Shown here piece after piece: positions 37,439-46,558 of a stretch of DNA of 64,000 bases. The DNA is from Maribacter sp. PR1. Its GTDB lineage: Bacteria; Bacteroidota; Bacteroidia; Flavobacteriales; Flavobacteriaceae. The translations under genes and the position numbers were made by a program. The notes under the pieces were generated by a model. It was not told where the DNA came from, ran no database searches, and worked only from the letters and a program-made list of their open reading frames with translations. Position 1 is the first letter of the stretch. Every line of letters begins with the position of its first letter. The stretch is taken from the NCBI RefSeq assembly GCF_028464145.1, contig NZ_JAQPCG010000003.1:310001-374000 (forward strand), in the 5' to 3' direction.

Positions 37439-37893
37439 CGATTTCTATTAAGAACATTGGGCGAAATAGCCAAAATGGAAAGCGAGGTATCTGCAGAAAT
37501 GGTATCAGTTGGATGTGTATAACCGTCTATTTTAAAACCGATAGCATCTCTAAAAAGCTGCTCTCGCTTTCTTTTTTTCTTTTGCTTGAAAATATCAATG
37601 GTAACCCCAACAGTTACACCCCCAAGAACGGTTGCTAACAAGTCCTCATTATCCCAACCCCCATACTGGTTTTGATCAATACCTTCCTTGGCCAAACCTA
37701 TGAGCAGACTACCCCCCACAGATCCTGCAAAGGTCCATGCGCGGTTACCATCGGAAATTTGATTCGCCAGGCCCGCTCCTACCATACCAAATAGGTTTCC
37801 ACCGACAAAGTGCAATACTTTGTCTTCGCTTACCTGGGATTGACCCTTCAAAGCAAGAAAAATCAGTAATGATAATAATAGAAGTGTTCTCAT
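37435..37893 (-). CDS. Exported small protein, DUF2279-like
   Basis: The product is 152 residues from ATG 37893 (a TTG at 37902 is in frame upstream). It has a signal peptide (TLLLLSLLIFLALKGQSQ) and the pattern DKVLHFVGGNLFGMVGAGLANQ, FAGSVGGSLLIGLAKEGIDQ and GWDNEDLLATVLGGV. This His/Asp/Lys pattern is like DUF2279 periplasmic proteins. A basic KQKKKRKRE patch follows. Location is likely inner membrane or periplasm. Function unknown. Confidence 0.75.
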   Translation of the reverse strand: MRTLLLLSLLIFLALKGQSQVSEDKVLHFVGGNLFGMVGAGLANQISDGNRAWTFAGSVGGSLLIGLAKEGIDQNQYGGWDNEDLLATVLGGVTVGVTIDIFKQKKKRKREQLFRDAIGFKIDGYTHPTDTISADTSLSILAISPNVLNRNR

Positions 37894-37985
37894 ACCCCAC
37901 AAATATATCGAAAGCTTTTTCAGGCTTCGTGTTTTTTCACAAAATAACTAAGCTTTAAATAGTATATTAGGGCTTTATTACCACT

Positions 37986-38444
37986 TTGGATATTAAAACT
38001 TTTTTAAAAACGATATCATTAATTCATCTAGCCTTGGTAGCAGGTGTGTCCATTTTTCTAGTTGTTTCCTATTGGCAAACAATGGAATTTAATGCTGAAA
38101 TGGACAATCAAAATCTCTTCTTGTACATAGTTCCGGTTTTTGCTTTACTAGGTTATTTCGGAAGTCAGTTTGTTTTTAAAAATATACTATCAAAGATTCG
38201 GAAGGATGCGAAGCTGGATGAAAAATTAAATACCTACCAAACCGCGTCTATCATAAAGTATGCATTAATAGAAGGACCCGCTTTTTTGGCAATTGTTGCC
38301 TATAATAGCAGTGGTAATGCCTTGCCTTTGGTTATTGGCATATGTTTAATACTGTATCTGGCCGTACAGAGACCGAACCGTGAAAAAATTATTGAAAGCC
38401 TTCCATTAACACTGGAAGAGAAAAGAAAACTTGAACATCATTAA
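37986..38444 (+). CDS. Integral membrane protein of unknown function
   Basis: The 152-residue protein has four hydrophobic segments (TISLIHLALVAGVSIFLVVSY, LFLYIVPVFALLGYFGSQFVF, YALIEGPAFLAIVAY and ALPLVIGICLILYLAV) and a polar C-terminal tail. The only good start is a TTG at 37986 (DIKTFLKTIS follows). It precedes the SGNH gene by 10 bases and is likely co-transcribed with it. No family is recognised. Confidence 0.78.
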   Translation: MDIKTFLKTISLIHLALVAGVSIFLVVSYWQTMEFNAEMDNQNLFLYIVPVFALLGYFGSQFVFKNILSKIRKDAKLDEKLNTYQTASIIKYALIEGPAFLAIVAYNSSGNALPLVIGICLILYLAVQRPNREKIIESLPLTLEEKRKLEHH

Positions 38445-38454
38445 TGAATAAAAA

Positions 38455-39144
38455 ATGAAAAATTTCAGATTATTACTTATGGGAATTCTTGCCACATTCT
38501 TAACCAACAATACTATGGTAGCTCAAGACTGGGCCAATTTGAAAATGTTCCAAGAAGCGAATGAGCAAATCGAAACACCTGCACCGGATGAAAATAGAGT
38601 TGTCTTTATGGGGAATTCCATAACTATTGGATGGTTGAATTCAAGACCAGAGTTTTTTGAAGGGAAACCTTATATTAACAGAGGTATCAGCGGGCAGACG
38701 ACTCCACAAATGTTAATTCGCTTTAGACAAGATGTAATCGATTTAAACCCAAAAGCTGTCGTAATTTTGGCGGGTACAAATGATATTGCCGGAAATACTG
38801 GGCCTTCAAGCTTAGAAATGATAATGGACAATATAAAGGGAATGGCCGAAATGGCACATGCCAACGGAATTAAAGTCATTTTATCATCAACATTACCGGC
38901 CTACGATTACCCTTGGAAACCAGGCATGGAACCCGCAGGTAAAATTATAGCTTTGAACAAAATGATACGGGAATATGCTCAAGACAACAACCATATCTAC
39001 CTAGACTATTTTTCAGAAATGGTGGATGAACGTAATGGTCTTCCCAAAAAATACGCTGAGGATGAAGTACACCCAACGGTTGAAGGTTATAAGGTTATGG
39101 AGCCCTTAGTGGAAAAAGCAATACAAAAAGCCTTGAAAAAGTAA
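38455..39144 (+). CDS. SGNH/GDSL-type hydrolase
   Basis: The 229-residue enzyme has a signal peptide (LLLMGILATFLTNNTMVAQ) and the four SGNH blocks: VFMGNSITIGW (nucleophile Ser in G-N-S), GISGQTT (Gly), ILAGTNDIAGN (Asn) and DEVHPTVEGY (Asp-x-x-His). It is a periplasmic esterase, acetyl-xylan or acyl-carbohydrate type; the substrate is not readable. It is in the same reading frame as the following flavoprotein gene, separated by TAA-CCA-TTG. Confidence 0.9.
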   Translation: MKNFRLLLMGILATFLTNNTMVAQDWANLKMFQEANEQIETPAPDENRVVFMGNSITIGWLNSRPEFFEGKPYINRGISGQTTPQMLIRFRQDVIDLNPKAVVILAGTNDIAGNTGPSSLEMIMDNIKGMAEMAHANGIKVILSSTLPAYDYPWKPGMEPAGKIIALNKMIREYAQDNNHIYLDYFSEMVDERNGLPKKYAEDEVHPTVEGYKVMEPLVEKAIQKALKK

Positions 39145-39147
39145 CCA

Positions 39148-40854
39148 TTGGTCCAAAACAAAAATTTTAAAGATATTTCAAACCAATCATGGGACTCTAT
39201 AATCATCGGGTCTGGTGCTGGAGGTTTATCCGCTGCCATTTGTTTATCCAGGGCAGGCCATAAAGTGCTGCTTTTGGAACAGCATGATGTTCCCGGAGGA
39301 TGGTGCCATAGTTTTTATTTAAACGGCCACAGGTTTACTCCCGGTGTTCATTATATAGGTCTTTTGGGAGAAGGGGAAGCTACCAGTAATCTCTACAAAG
39401 GGTTGGGAATAGCAAACGATTTAGCGTTTTTTAGAATGAATCCCGACGCTTATGAACATGTCCATATTGGAAATCATCGGTTTGACTATCCAGATAATCC
39501 GGCAGAACTGGAAGCGCGACTTATTTCAAAATTCCCTGAGGAAGAAAAGGGTATAAAGAAATACTTAAAGCTAATACAGCTTGCTAGCGAAGAGCTATAT
39601 TCCCTACCCTACATTAAAGGTTTTTGGAAAAAGTTGTCCCTACCCTACAGAACCAGGCATTTTGGAAGGTATGGTCTTTTTAGTTTAAAAAGAGTCATCA
39701 ATTGGCATATCAAGGACCCACTTTTAAAGAATATTTTGAATATTCAATGTGGTGATCATGGGGTACAACCCCGTAAAGCGGCCTTCATTCTCCATGCAGC
39801 TTTAATGTTCCATTATTTCAAAGGGGGGTATTATCCTATGGGTGGCGGAGGTGCCATGGTAAAAGCTATGACCAACCGTTTTAAAGAACACGGCGGGGTG
39901 CTGAAAACATCCACTTCGGTAAAAAAAATATTGATTGAAGGTGATACATCAAAAAAGGCAGTAGGCGTGGAACTGGAAGATGGAAGCCGGATTTTTGCAA
40001 AGCACCTTATTTCCAATGCAGATGTTGGGATTACCTATAATCAATTGGTTGGAAGGGAACACTTAAGCCCTAAACTTAAGAAGAAACTGGATAAAACTAT
40101 TTATTCCTGCACTTCTTTGATGCTTTTTCTCACTGTAGACATGGATGTGAAAGCAGCTGGTTTGGATTCTGGCAATATTTGGGTGATGCCAGATAAGGAT
40201 GCCGATACATATTATGATGAAATAATGCAAAAAGACCTCAATACTATCGAAGCTTTTGAAGGTATGTTCGTCAGTTGCACCACACTAAAAGACCCTACAA
40301 GCTTTGATGGAAAGCACCACTGTTTGGAAGTAATTACGTTCATTGATTATGAACCATTTGAATCTTTTAAAAATGAAGCCAATGAGCGCTCTGAGTCCTA
40401 CTTGCGTTTTAAAGAAGCCTTGATAGACAAAATGATTCGAGGATTGGAAAAGGTAATACCTAAGGTGAGTGAACATATCATACACAAAGAGCTAGGTACC
40501 CCGATTACCAATGAATATTATATAAACACAACAAAGGGTAATGTATATGGAACCGAGAAAAGTTTAAAACATATTGGTCCTTTTGCCTATAAGTCTAAAA
40601 GTGAGATTGAAAACCTTTACTTGTGTGGTGCCAGTATTTTATCCCACGGGGTTGCAGGAGCAGGTCATTCCGGTGTAAACACGGCTGCCGTAATTTTAGG
40701 ATGTTCCCCAGATGAGCTCAAAGAACCCGAACCTGATCAAGAATTAATGATTTTAGAGGCTGAGGGTGACCCAAAAGACTACCCGGAATCTATTCTAAAT
40801 AAAATGAATATTCGGCAGAAGAAAATGTCGGATAAAGAAAAGACACACGCTTAA
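39148..40854 (+). CDS. FAD-dependent phytoene desaturase/retinol saturase-like oxidoreductase
   Basis: The 568-residue flavoprotein starts with a dinucleotide-binding fold DSIIIGSGAGGLSAAICLSRAGHKVLLLEQHDVPGG and ends with LYLCGASILSHGVAGAGHSGVNTAAVILG. This is the pattern of the CrtI/CrtISO and all-trans-retinol 13,14-reductase group. Large alkyl or isoprenoid substrates such as carotenoids or quinones are possible. The only supported start is TTG at 39148, 3 bases after the SGNH stop. The C-terminal 40 residues are charged. Its stop overlaps that of the phytanoyl-CoA-dioxygenase gene by TTAA. Confidence 0.88.
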   Translation: MVQNKNFKDISNQSWDSIIIGSGAGGLSAAICLSRAGHKVLLLEQHDVPGGWCHSFYLNGHRFTPGVHYIGLLGEGEATSNLYKGLGIANDLAFFRMNPDAYEHVHIGNHRFDYPDNPAELEARLISKFPEEEKGIKKYLKLIQLASEELYSLPYIKGFWKKLSLPYRTRHFGRYGLFSLKRVINWHIKDPLLKNILNIQCGDHGVQPRKAAFILHAALMFHYFKGGYYPMGGGGAMVKAMTNRFKEHGGVLKTSTSVKKILIEGDTSKKAVGVELEDGSRIFAKHLISNADVGITYNQLVGREHLSPKLKKKLDKTIYSCTSLMLFLTVDMDVKAAGLDSGNIWVMPDKDADTYYDEIMQKDLNTIEAFEGMFVSCTTLKDPTSFDGKHHCLEVITFIDYEPFESFKNEANERSESYLRFKEALIDKMIRGLEKVIPKVSEHIIHKELGTPITNEYYINTTKGNVYGTEKSLKHIGPFAYKSKSEIENLYLCGASILSHGVAGAGHSGVNTAAVILGCSPDELKEPEPDQELMILEAEGDPKDYPESILNKMNIRQKKMSDKEKTHA

Positions 40855-41723
40855 GGATAAAGGAGCGGGAAAAACTTACCTTCCATTTTTTGGCCTTTTG
40901 AAATTGGCGGCACACCTTTTAAAAGTTCCTCATTGGTATTGCTCACGGTTCCATCGGCGAAAACATTGAGAACGAAAGCCCTCCTTGGCCTTTTTGATTT
41001 ATTTTCATACGAACCATGCACCATTAAGGGATGATGAAATGTAGCATATCCCTTTTTTAAGGGTATAGGAACTGGGTTGAATTCTTTTTTCTGTTCTTCC
41101 GAAAGATAATCCAGAAGCCCGTTCATATCACCGGCTAGTTCCGGAGCATCCAACAATCCCCACTTATGGCTCTTTGGTACATAATACAAGCAGCCATTTT
41201 CGGTAGTAGCATCGTCCAGACCCGTCCAACAAGTAAGGTGCTGCATTGCAACCGTACGGGTCCAGTAGGAATAATCTTGATGCCAAGCCACTACCCCACC
41301 GTGTTCCGCCGGTTTATAAAATAATTGGTCATGCCAAAAACGAACGGACTTGTTCCCAAGTAATTGATGAGCGGCCATGATGAAAGCAGGGTTCCAAAGA
41401 ACATCATGAAATCCTACTGTTATTCTCCAATGCCCTAGCGAATGAAAAAGTAGTGAATTTTCGTCCTTGGACTCATTACTATGAAATTCGTAAAATAAAG
41501 GATGAGCTGGGTGCAAAGGGTCCATTATTTCATCCAATTCCTTTTGAAGTTGCTGGATCTGTTTATCATCCAACAATTTAATATCTGATAAAAAACCGTA
41601 TTCGTTAAAATGAGAAACTTGGTCTTTATTCAATTTATAGGGTTCCCATTCTTCTTGGGTGCTCGGTAAATCAAAAAGGTTTGAAATTAACGAATGACGT
41701 TCTGCTAAATCTCTAATAGTCAT
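40851..41723 (-). CDS. Phytanoyl-CoA dioxygenase (PhyH) family protein
   Basis: The 290-residue non-haem Fe(II)/2-oxoglutarate oxygenase fold has the iron motif WHQDYSYW (H-x-D) and the second His in FHHPLMVHGSYENKS, followed by the 2-oxoglutarate-binding Arg region RPRRAFVLNVF. Relatives hydroxylate fatty acyl chains, small alkyl compounds or natural products. The substrate is unknown. It is convergent with the flavoprotein gene. Both could act on isoprenoid or lipid molecules, but nothing in sequence proves a shared pathway. Confidence 0.88.
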   Translation of the reverse strand: MTIRDLAERHSLISNLFDLPSTQEEWEPYKLNKDQVSHFNEYGFLSDIKLLDDKQIQQLQKELDEIMDPLHPAHPLFYEFHSNESKDENSLLFHSLGHWRITVGFHDVLWNPAFIMAAHQLLGNKSVRFWHDQLFYKPAEHGGVVAWHQDYSYWTRTVAMQHLTCWTGLDDATTENGCLYYVPKSHKWGLLDAPELAGDMNGLLDYLSEEQKKEFNPVPIPLKKGYATFHHPLMVHGSYENKSKRPRRAFVLNVFADGTVSNTNEELLKGVPPISKGQKMEGKFFPLLYP

Positions 41724-41798
41724 AATTCACTAATTAAATGGCTCTGTAATTAAAGATACTGAATTCTATTCTCTAAATTAAGCACCAAATTATAGACC

Positions 41799-42228
41799 AT
41801 GAAATACATCTTACTAATTTTTTATGCTGTACACTAATTACCTGTAGTCAAAAGGAAGATGATTCTAAGGATATAGACAAGATTCGAAACATTTTACATA
41901 ACCAGCAAAATAGTTGGTCGAATGGTAATATTAAAGGTTTCATGTCCGGTTATTGGAAAAATGATTCGCTAAAATTCTCTAGTGGGTCCAAGCTTTCCAA
42001 GGGCTGGTAGACTAAACTTGAATATTACACCTCAGGTATCCAACTCAAGCGCACACCGGCAAATTAAACTTTAAAATCGCCGATAATACGAAAATCAGTA
42101 GCGATGCCTATTGGGTCATGGGTGAATATCACTTAAAACGTGAGGTTGGCGATGCCTATGGTACCTTTCTAATTATCTTTAAAAGAATCGACGGTAAATG
42201 GAAAATTGTAGCCGATTCATCCTGTTGA
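41799..42228 (+). pseudogene. Degraded NTF2-like (DUF4440-type) lipoprotein gene
   Basis: Three reading frames together spell one protein of the flavobacterial NTF2-like lipoprotein family. ATG 41799 gives MKYILLIF; from about 41825 a second frame reads TLITCSQKEDDSKD, then NQQNSWSNGNIKGFMSGYW and a premature TAG at 42008 (after SKLSKGW). After a second shift around 42050-42065 a third frame reads GKLNFKIADNTKI and YHLKREVGDAYGTF, then IIFKRIDGKWKIVADSS to a TGA at 42228. So there are two frameshifts and one nonsense codon in 430 bp. It could alternatively be sequencing error, but the three lesions make real decay more likely. An intact form would be a secreted lipoprotein. Confidence 0.85.
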
Positions 42229-42280
42229 TAAAGGAGTATCGATTTCTTTTGATTATTTTTGAAAAATTTCACGCTCAATT

Positions 42281-43840
42281 ATGAAAAAGTCACTTTGGTT
42301 ATTGGCTGGCCTTTTGGTCGCCTGTAATTCTTCACAAAAAACGGTCAGCAAGGATGTAGTTTCCAAAGCGCCGGTCGATCCAAAAGCTTACGCGGAAACG
42401 ATTACGGAATCCGAATTAAAGGAACATCTTTATACCTATGCCTCAGATGAGTTCGAGGGCAGGGAAACAGGACAACCAGGTCAGAAGAAGGCCATTGCCT
42501 ATATAAAGACCGAATATGAAGCGTTGGGGATACCACCTGCGCAATCCAACGGTGATTATTTTCAAAAAGTACCGATTGAAATAAGTAATCTCCCCATTGG
42601 AAAGTTAAGAATCGACAACAAAGATTTTCTGTTAGGCAATCATGTTTTGACCTTTTCCTCCTCACAATCTGATTATAATGAAATTGTTTACGTGGGATAT
42701 GGAATTGAAGAAGATCAATATTCCGATTATACAGGGTTAAACGTAGCAGGAAAGATTCTTTTAGTGAAATCTGGAGAACCGGTGAATAATGATGGTACTT
42801 ACGTGGTATCCGGTACTTCAGAGAAGTCTGTCTGGAGCAACATGTCTGAATCCCTAGGCAAGAGACTACAACTCGCCCAAGAAAAAGGAGCTTCGGGTGT
42901 ACTATACTATGATTCTGAAAATTTCGCTAGATTCAAGAGGAGGTTTGATTATATGAAAAGTAATAGCAGTGGTAGAATGAGTTTAAAAGACTTGGGCACG
43001 GAAAACTTTTCCAGTCTCTTTATAGATCAAACTTTGGCCAAAACGATTATGCCTACCATTGAAAAGGATAGCTCCCCAAAAATTTTAGACACAAAATTGA
43101 GCCTTGACTTTGAAAGCTCAAACGATGCAGTTGATTCTGAAAATGTAGTTGCGTTTATCGAGGGAACCGAGAAACCGGATGAATATGTAGTGATATCATC
43201 ACATTTGGACCATATTGGAATCTCATCTGAAGGGGAGATTAACAATGGTGCCGATGATGATGGTTCTGGAACGGTAGCCTTATTGGAAATTGCCGAGGCC
43301 TTCGAAAAAGCCAAAGAAGCTGGAAATGGACCAAAACGATCGCTTGTTTTCCTGCATGTCACCGGAGAGGAAAAAGGCCTTTTAGGGTCTCAATATTATA
43401 CGGATATCGAACCTACTTTCCCTTTGGATCAGACTGTTGCCAACCTAAATATAGACATGATTGGCAGAATAGACCCAAAGCGAGAAGGTGATAGAAATTA
43501 TATTTATTTAATCGGGTCCGATAAATTAAGCACAGAGCTTCATGAACTTTCTGAAGAAATCAATGCAAAATACACCAATCTAGAACTCGATTATACCTAT
43601 AACGATGAGAACGATCCCAATCGCTTTTATTATCGTAGTGATCATTACAATTTTGCCAAAAATAATATCCCTATCATATTTTATTTCAATGGAACCCACG
43701 ATGATTATCATCGTCCAAGTGATACACCGGATAAAATCAATTATGACCTATTGGAAAATAGAACCAGACTTATTTTCTACACCGCCTGGGAACTGGCAAA
43801 TAGAAATAACCCTGTGATTGTTGACAAAGCGACCGATTAA
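42281..43840 (+). CDS. M28-family aminopeptidase lipoprotein with PA-like insert
   Basis: The 519-residue lipoprotein (LLVACNSSQK, lipobox V-A-C) carries the M28 di-zinc set: ISSHLDHIG (His-x-Asp), NGADDDGSGTVALLE (bridging Asp), HVTGEEKGLLGS (catalytic Glu-Glu), NIDMIGR (Asp) and GTHDDYHRPSDTPD (His). A protease-associated domain is likely between about residues 125 and 260 (VGYGIEEDQYSDYTGLNVAG onward). It removes N-terminal residues from peptides in the periplasm. A strong hairpin follows the stop. Confidence 0.93.
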   Translation: MKKSLWLLAGLLVACNSSQKTVSKDVVSKAPVDPKAYAETITESELKEHLYTYASDEFEGRETGQPGQKKAIAYIKTEYEALGIPPAQSNGDYFQKVPIEISNLPIGKLRIDNKDFLLGNHVLTFSSSQSDYNEIVYVGYGIEEDQYSDYTGLNVAGKILLVKSGEPVNNDGTYVVSGTSEKSVWSNMSESLGKRLQLAQEKGASGVLYYDSENFARFKRRFDYMKSNSSGRMSLKDLGTENFSSLFIDQTLAKTIMPTIEKDSSPKILDTKLSLDFESSNDAVDSENVVAFIEGTEKPDEYVVISSHLDHIGISSEGEINNGADDDGSGTVALLEIAEAFEKAKEAGNGPKRSLVFLHVTGEEKGLLGSQYYTDIEPTFPLDQTVANLNIDMIGRIDPKREGDRNYIYLIGSDKLSTELHELSEEINAKYTNLELDYTYNDENDPNRFYYRSDHYNFAKNNIPIIFYFNGTHDDYHRPSDTPDKINYDLLENRTRLIFYTAWELANRNNPVIVDKATD

Positions 43841-43855
43841 ATAAAATGAACTTAT

Positions 43856-43888
43856 AAAAAGGCCAACTTTAAAAAGTTGGCCTTTTTT
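43856..43888. terminator. Bidirectional terminator between the M28 gene and tRNA-His
   Basis: GGCCAACTT (43861-43869) pairs perfectly with AAGTTGGCC (43874-43882), extended by an A-run and a T-run on either side (about 43856-43888). It follows the M28 stop on the plus strand and can also end the minus-strand tRNA transcript. Confidence 0.85.
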
Positions 43889-43949
43889 GTTTCAATCCAT
43901 CAGAAAAAAAAAGTCCCAAACAAATTGTTCGGGACTTAAAAGACTTAAT

Positions 43950-44026
43950 TGGGGTGGAAGACCGGGTTCGAACCGGCGACCTCTGGAACCACAATCCAGC
44001 GCTCTAACCAGCTGAGCTACAACCAC
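43950..44026 (-). tRNA. tRNA-His (anticodon GTG)
   Basis: Read on the minus strand, the cloverleaf has D-arm TAGCTCAGCTGGTTAGAGC, anticodon stem CTGGA/TCCAG with loop TTGTGGT (anticodon GTG) and T-arm GCCGG TTCGAAC CCGGT. The 3' end has discriminator C73 followed by encoded CCA (73 to 76). A G precedes position 1 at 44027, the histidine-specific G-1 determinant. The acceptor stem has two consecutive U-U oppositions at positions 5-68 and 6-67. Confidence 0.93.
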
Positions 44027-44027
44027 C

Positions 44028-44323
44028 ATTTATAAGCGGTGGCAAAGGTAATTTTTTTACTATTCTAATCAAAAGAAAACCTGCATAAATAAAAATAAGT
44101 TCTACTTGAATTGTTTATTTTTCACTTTTAAAAAAAGCTCATCTATCCATAAAATATAAAATTATAATTTTGAAATATCTTTCTTTTAAAGTCTCAAATA
44201 TATGTTCTAGAAAGATATATATGATTACGTTTTTTAATTATAATATTTCCAATTTTAGGATATATGAAACTGATTAATTTTCTTATTTTACAAAAATAGT
44301 ATATATCCATTATCCAATACTGA
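44028..44323. other. AT-rich intergenic region upstream of TPR kinase
   Basis: About 296 bp of very AT-rich DNA between tRNA-His and the first TPR kinase. I see no gene, hairpin or repeat that I can support; it presumably holds promoters for both sides. Confidence 0.5.
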
Positions 44324-46336
44324 ATGAACCTTATTTCACTTTTAGGCACTCTTATTTATTTACCCTTACTCCTCACTTGGTCTTCCCCAGGGATACTAAA
44401 AATCAGTCCTAAAATTCAAAAACAAGAAGTTATAAAGGACACCAGTCTTATTTTAGAATTAAATAGAAAAGCTGAAGGACTTAGGTATAAAAAATCTGAT
44501 TCTATTGGTATTTTGGCAAAGGAAGCCTTGGCGCTAAGTGAGAAAATTGAGTATGAAAAAGGAATTATATACTCCTACTATAATTTGGCCTTACATGAAT
44601 TATATCAAGGAAACACCAGCAGGTCACTCGAATTTTATACTAAAAATACCGATAATCCGAATTTAAATAAATATCCCTCTTTAGCTATTAAATTATATAA
44701 CGATATAGCTCAGGCCTATTTTATTAGAGCAGAGCATCCGAAGGCCTTCGAGGCCTTTATTAAGGCCAAAAATATTGCGGAAACTACAAATAACAGTTAT
44801 GAACTAATTCGGTTAAATAGCAATTTGGGAACTTTATTTTCGCTTTTGGAAGACTATGAAGAAGCCATCAAATATTACAACGAGGCATTCAGCAAAATAG
44901 ATGGTAATACTCCGGACTATATGCGAAGTTTAATTTTTGCAAATCTTGGATACCTAAATTTAAAACAGAATAAGTTAGACAGCGCCCTAGAATATCTGGA
45001 GAAAGGAATTAAATATGCCGGCAATACGGACTATTCAACTATTATAGCCTTTAACTATATTTCTCTTGGTGATTTATATAATTTGAAAAAGGAATATGCT
45101 AAAGGATTAGAATACTATGAAAAAGCGCAAACAGAATATCTTAAGAATGGTGACAAAAAAGGAACTGCAGATCTATATTATGGAATAGCAGAGTCTTACA
45201 AAGGACTTAAGGAGTATACCATATCCAAAAAATATGCTGTGAAAAGCCTTGATCTATATAAATCTTTTAGCTTAAAATCTGGATTGGAAAAGTGTTATAG
45301 ACTGTTATATGAGTTGAGTAAAATCAAAAATGATTTAAGTTCTTCATTATTTAACCTGGAGCGTGCAGAAGTATATTCGGACTCTATTTCAAAAGAACAG
45401 AATAAGACCAATATATCAATGCTTCAGGCAAAATTGGCCTACGCGAAAGAAAAAAAGGAGTTACAACAAATAAGCACTTCTACTATATCCAAACAAAGAA
45501 GCTATATTATTGGCTCTTCAACTTTTCTCATACTTGCCATCATAATAATTTTGGTCATTTATCAATCCAACAAAAAAAGAAAACAACTCATTGCTGTTTT
45601 AGCGGAAAAGACTAAAGTACTTTCTGAAAATGAGCAAATGCTAAATGAAACTAATAAAACAAAAGACAAGTTATTCTCTATAGTAGGTCATGATTTAAGA
45701 GGGCCTATTGTTTCTTTAAGAGGTTTACTTAAACTTTCATTGGAAGTTAAAAATGGTGAAAGTCAATTTAAACGATTTGGACCAAAACTATTACAGGATT
45801 TGGACCATATTCAGTTTACTTTAGATAATCTATTGAATTGGGGACAAACCCAAATGCAGGGAGCAAACATCAAGCCGATTAGAATTATTGTAAAGAATGA
45901 AATCGAGGATATAAATAAATTATTCAATGAAAGTTTAGCTAAAAAGAAAATATCCATTATCAATGATATAGAAGAAGAAATGTGTGCATATGCCGATTTA
46001 AACCATTTTAGAATAATTTTTAGAAATTTAATCAGTAATGCAGTAAAGTTTACCGAAACTTCTGGAACCATAAAAATTGATGGGAAGGAAGAGGAAAATA
46101 TGCTAACAATATCAGTAATAGATAACGGCATTGGAATCATGGAAACCGATATTGATAAAATCTGGAAGAATAAAGAACATTTTTCCAAATTTGGTACACA
46201 TATGGAAAAAGGAACCGGCCTAGGTTTGTCACTTTGTAAGGAAATGGTAGAAAAAAATAAGGGTACAATAGGGCTAAAGAGTATAATAGATGAAGGAACT
46301 ACCTTTTACGTTTGTTTACCCGTTTGCGATTCCTAA
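44324..46336 (+). CDS. TPR-repeat sensor histidine kinase (first of a tandem pair)
   Basis: The 670-residue protein has a signal peptide or first TM helix (LISLLGTLIYLPLLLTWS), then TPR-like repeats over about 80-345 (SLEFYTKN..., AIKYYNEAFSKI, ALEYLEKGIKYA, GLEYYEKAQTEY). A coiled-coil linker leads into TM2 at about 394-414 (YIIGSSTFLILAIIIILVIYQ). The kinase core has His456 in the H-box SIVGHDLRGPIVSLRG, an N-box LISNAVKFTETSG, G1 DNGIGIM and G2 GTGLGLSLCKEM. The TPRs are predicted periplasmic, the kinase cytoplasmic. No response regulator is adjacent, so it is an orphan kinase. Confidence 0.92.
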   Translation: MNLISLLGTLIYLPLLLTWSSPGILKISPKIQKQEVIKDTSLILELNRKAEGLRYKKSDSIGILAKEALALSEKIEYEKGIIYSYYNLALHELYQGNTSRSLEFYTKNTDNPNLNKYPSLAIKLYNDIAQAYFIRAEHPKAFEAFIKAKNIAETTNNSYELIRLNSNLGTLFSLLEDYEEAIKYYNEAFSKIDGNTPDYMRSLIFANLGYLNLKQNKLDSALEYLEKGIKYAGNTDYSTIIAFNYISLGDLYNLKKEYAKGLEYYEKAQTEYLKNGDKKGTADLYYGIAESYKGLKEYTISKKYAVKSLDLYKSFSLKSGLEKCYRLLYELSKIKNDLSSSLFNLERAEVYSDSISKEQNKTNISMLQAKLAYAKEKKELQQISTSTISKQRSYIIGSSTFLILAIIIILVIYQSNKKRKQLIAVLAEKTKVLSENEQMLNETNKTKDKLFSIVGHDLRGPIVSLRGLLKLSLEVKNGESQFKRFGPKLLQDLDHIQFTLDNLLNWGQTQMQGANIKPIRIIVKNEIEDINKLFNESLAKKKISIINDIEEEMCAYADLNHFRIIFRNLISNAVKFTETSGTIKIDGKEEENMLTISVIDNGIGIMETDIDKIWKNKEHFSKFGTHMEKGTGLGLSLCKEMVEKNKGTIGLKSIIDEGTTFYVCLPVCDS

Positions 46337-46558
46337 TATTATTGGATATTCAACTTTAATCATAGAGATTAAAATTCATGTATAATACCCAAAATAATTA
46401 TTGTTTATTTTGCTAATATAGTACATTTACAGTCTTCATTTAATCGATAAAATACCTATTTTTCAAGACCAAACACACAAAAATTGATATTTCACAACAT
46501 AAATTTAAGTTTAAGTGTATTCTTATATTAAATTCATCCTTTCAATGAAATACATCTT
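46337..46558. other. AT-rich spacer between the two kinase genes
   Basis: About 220 bp, AT-rich. It holds an ATG at 46545 that opens an 11-codon frame out of frame with the kinase downstream. No other gene or hairpin is supported. Confidence 0.4.
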
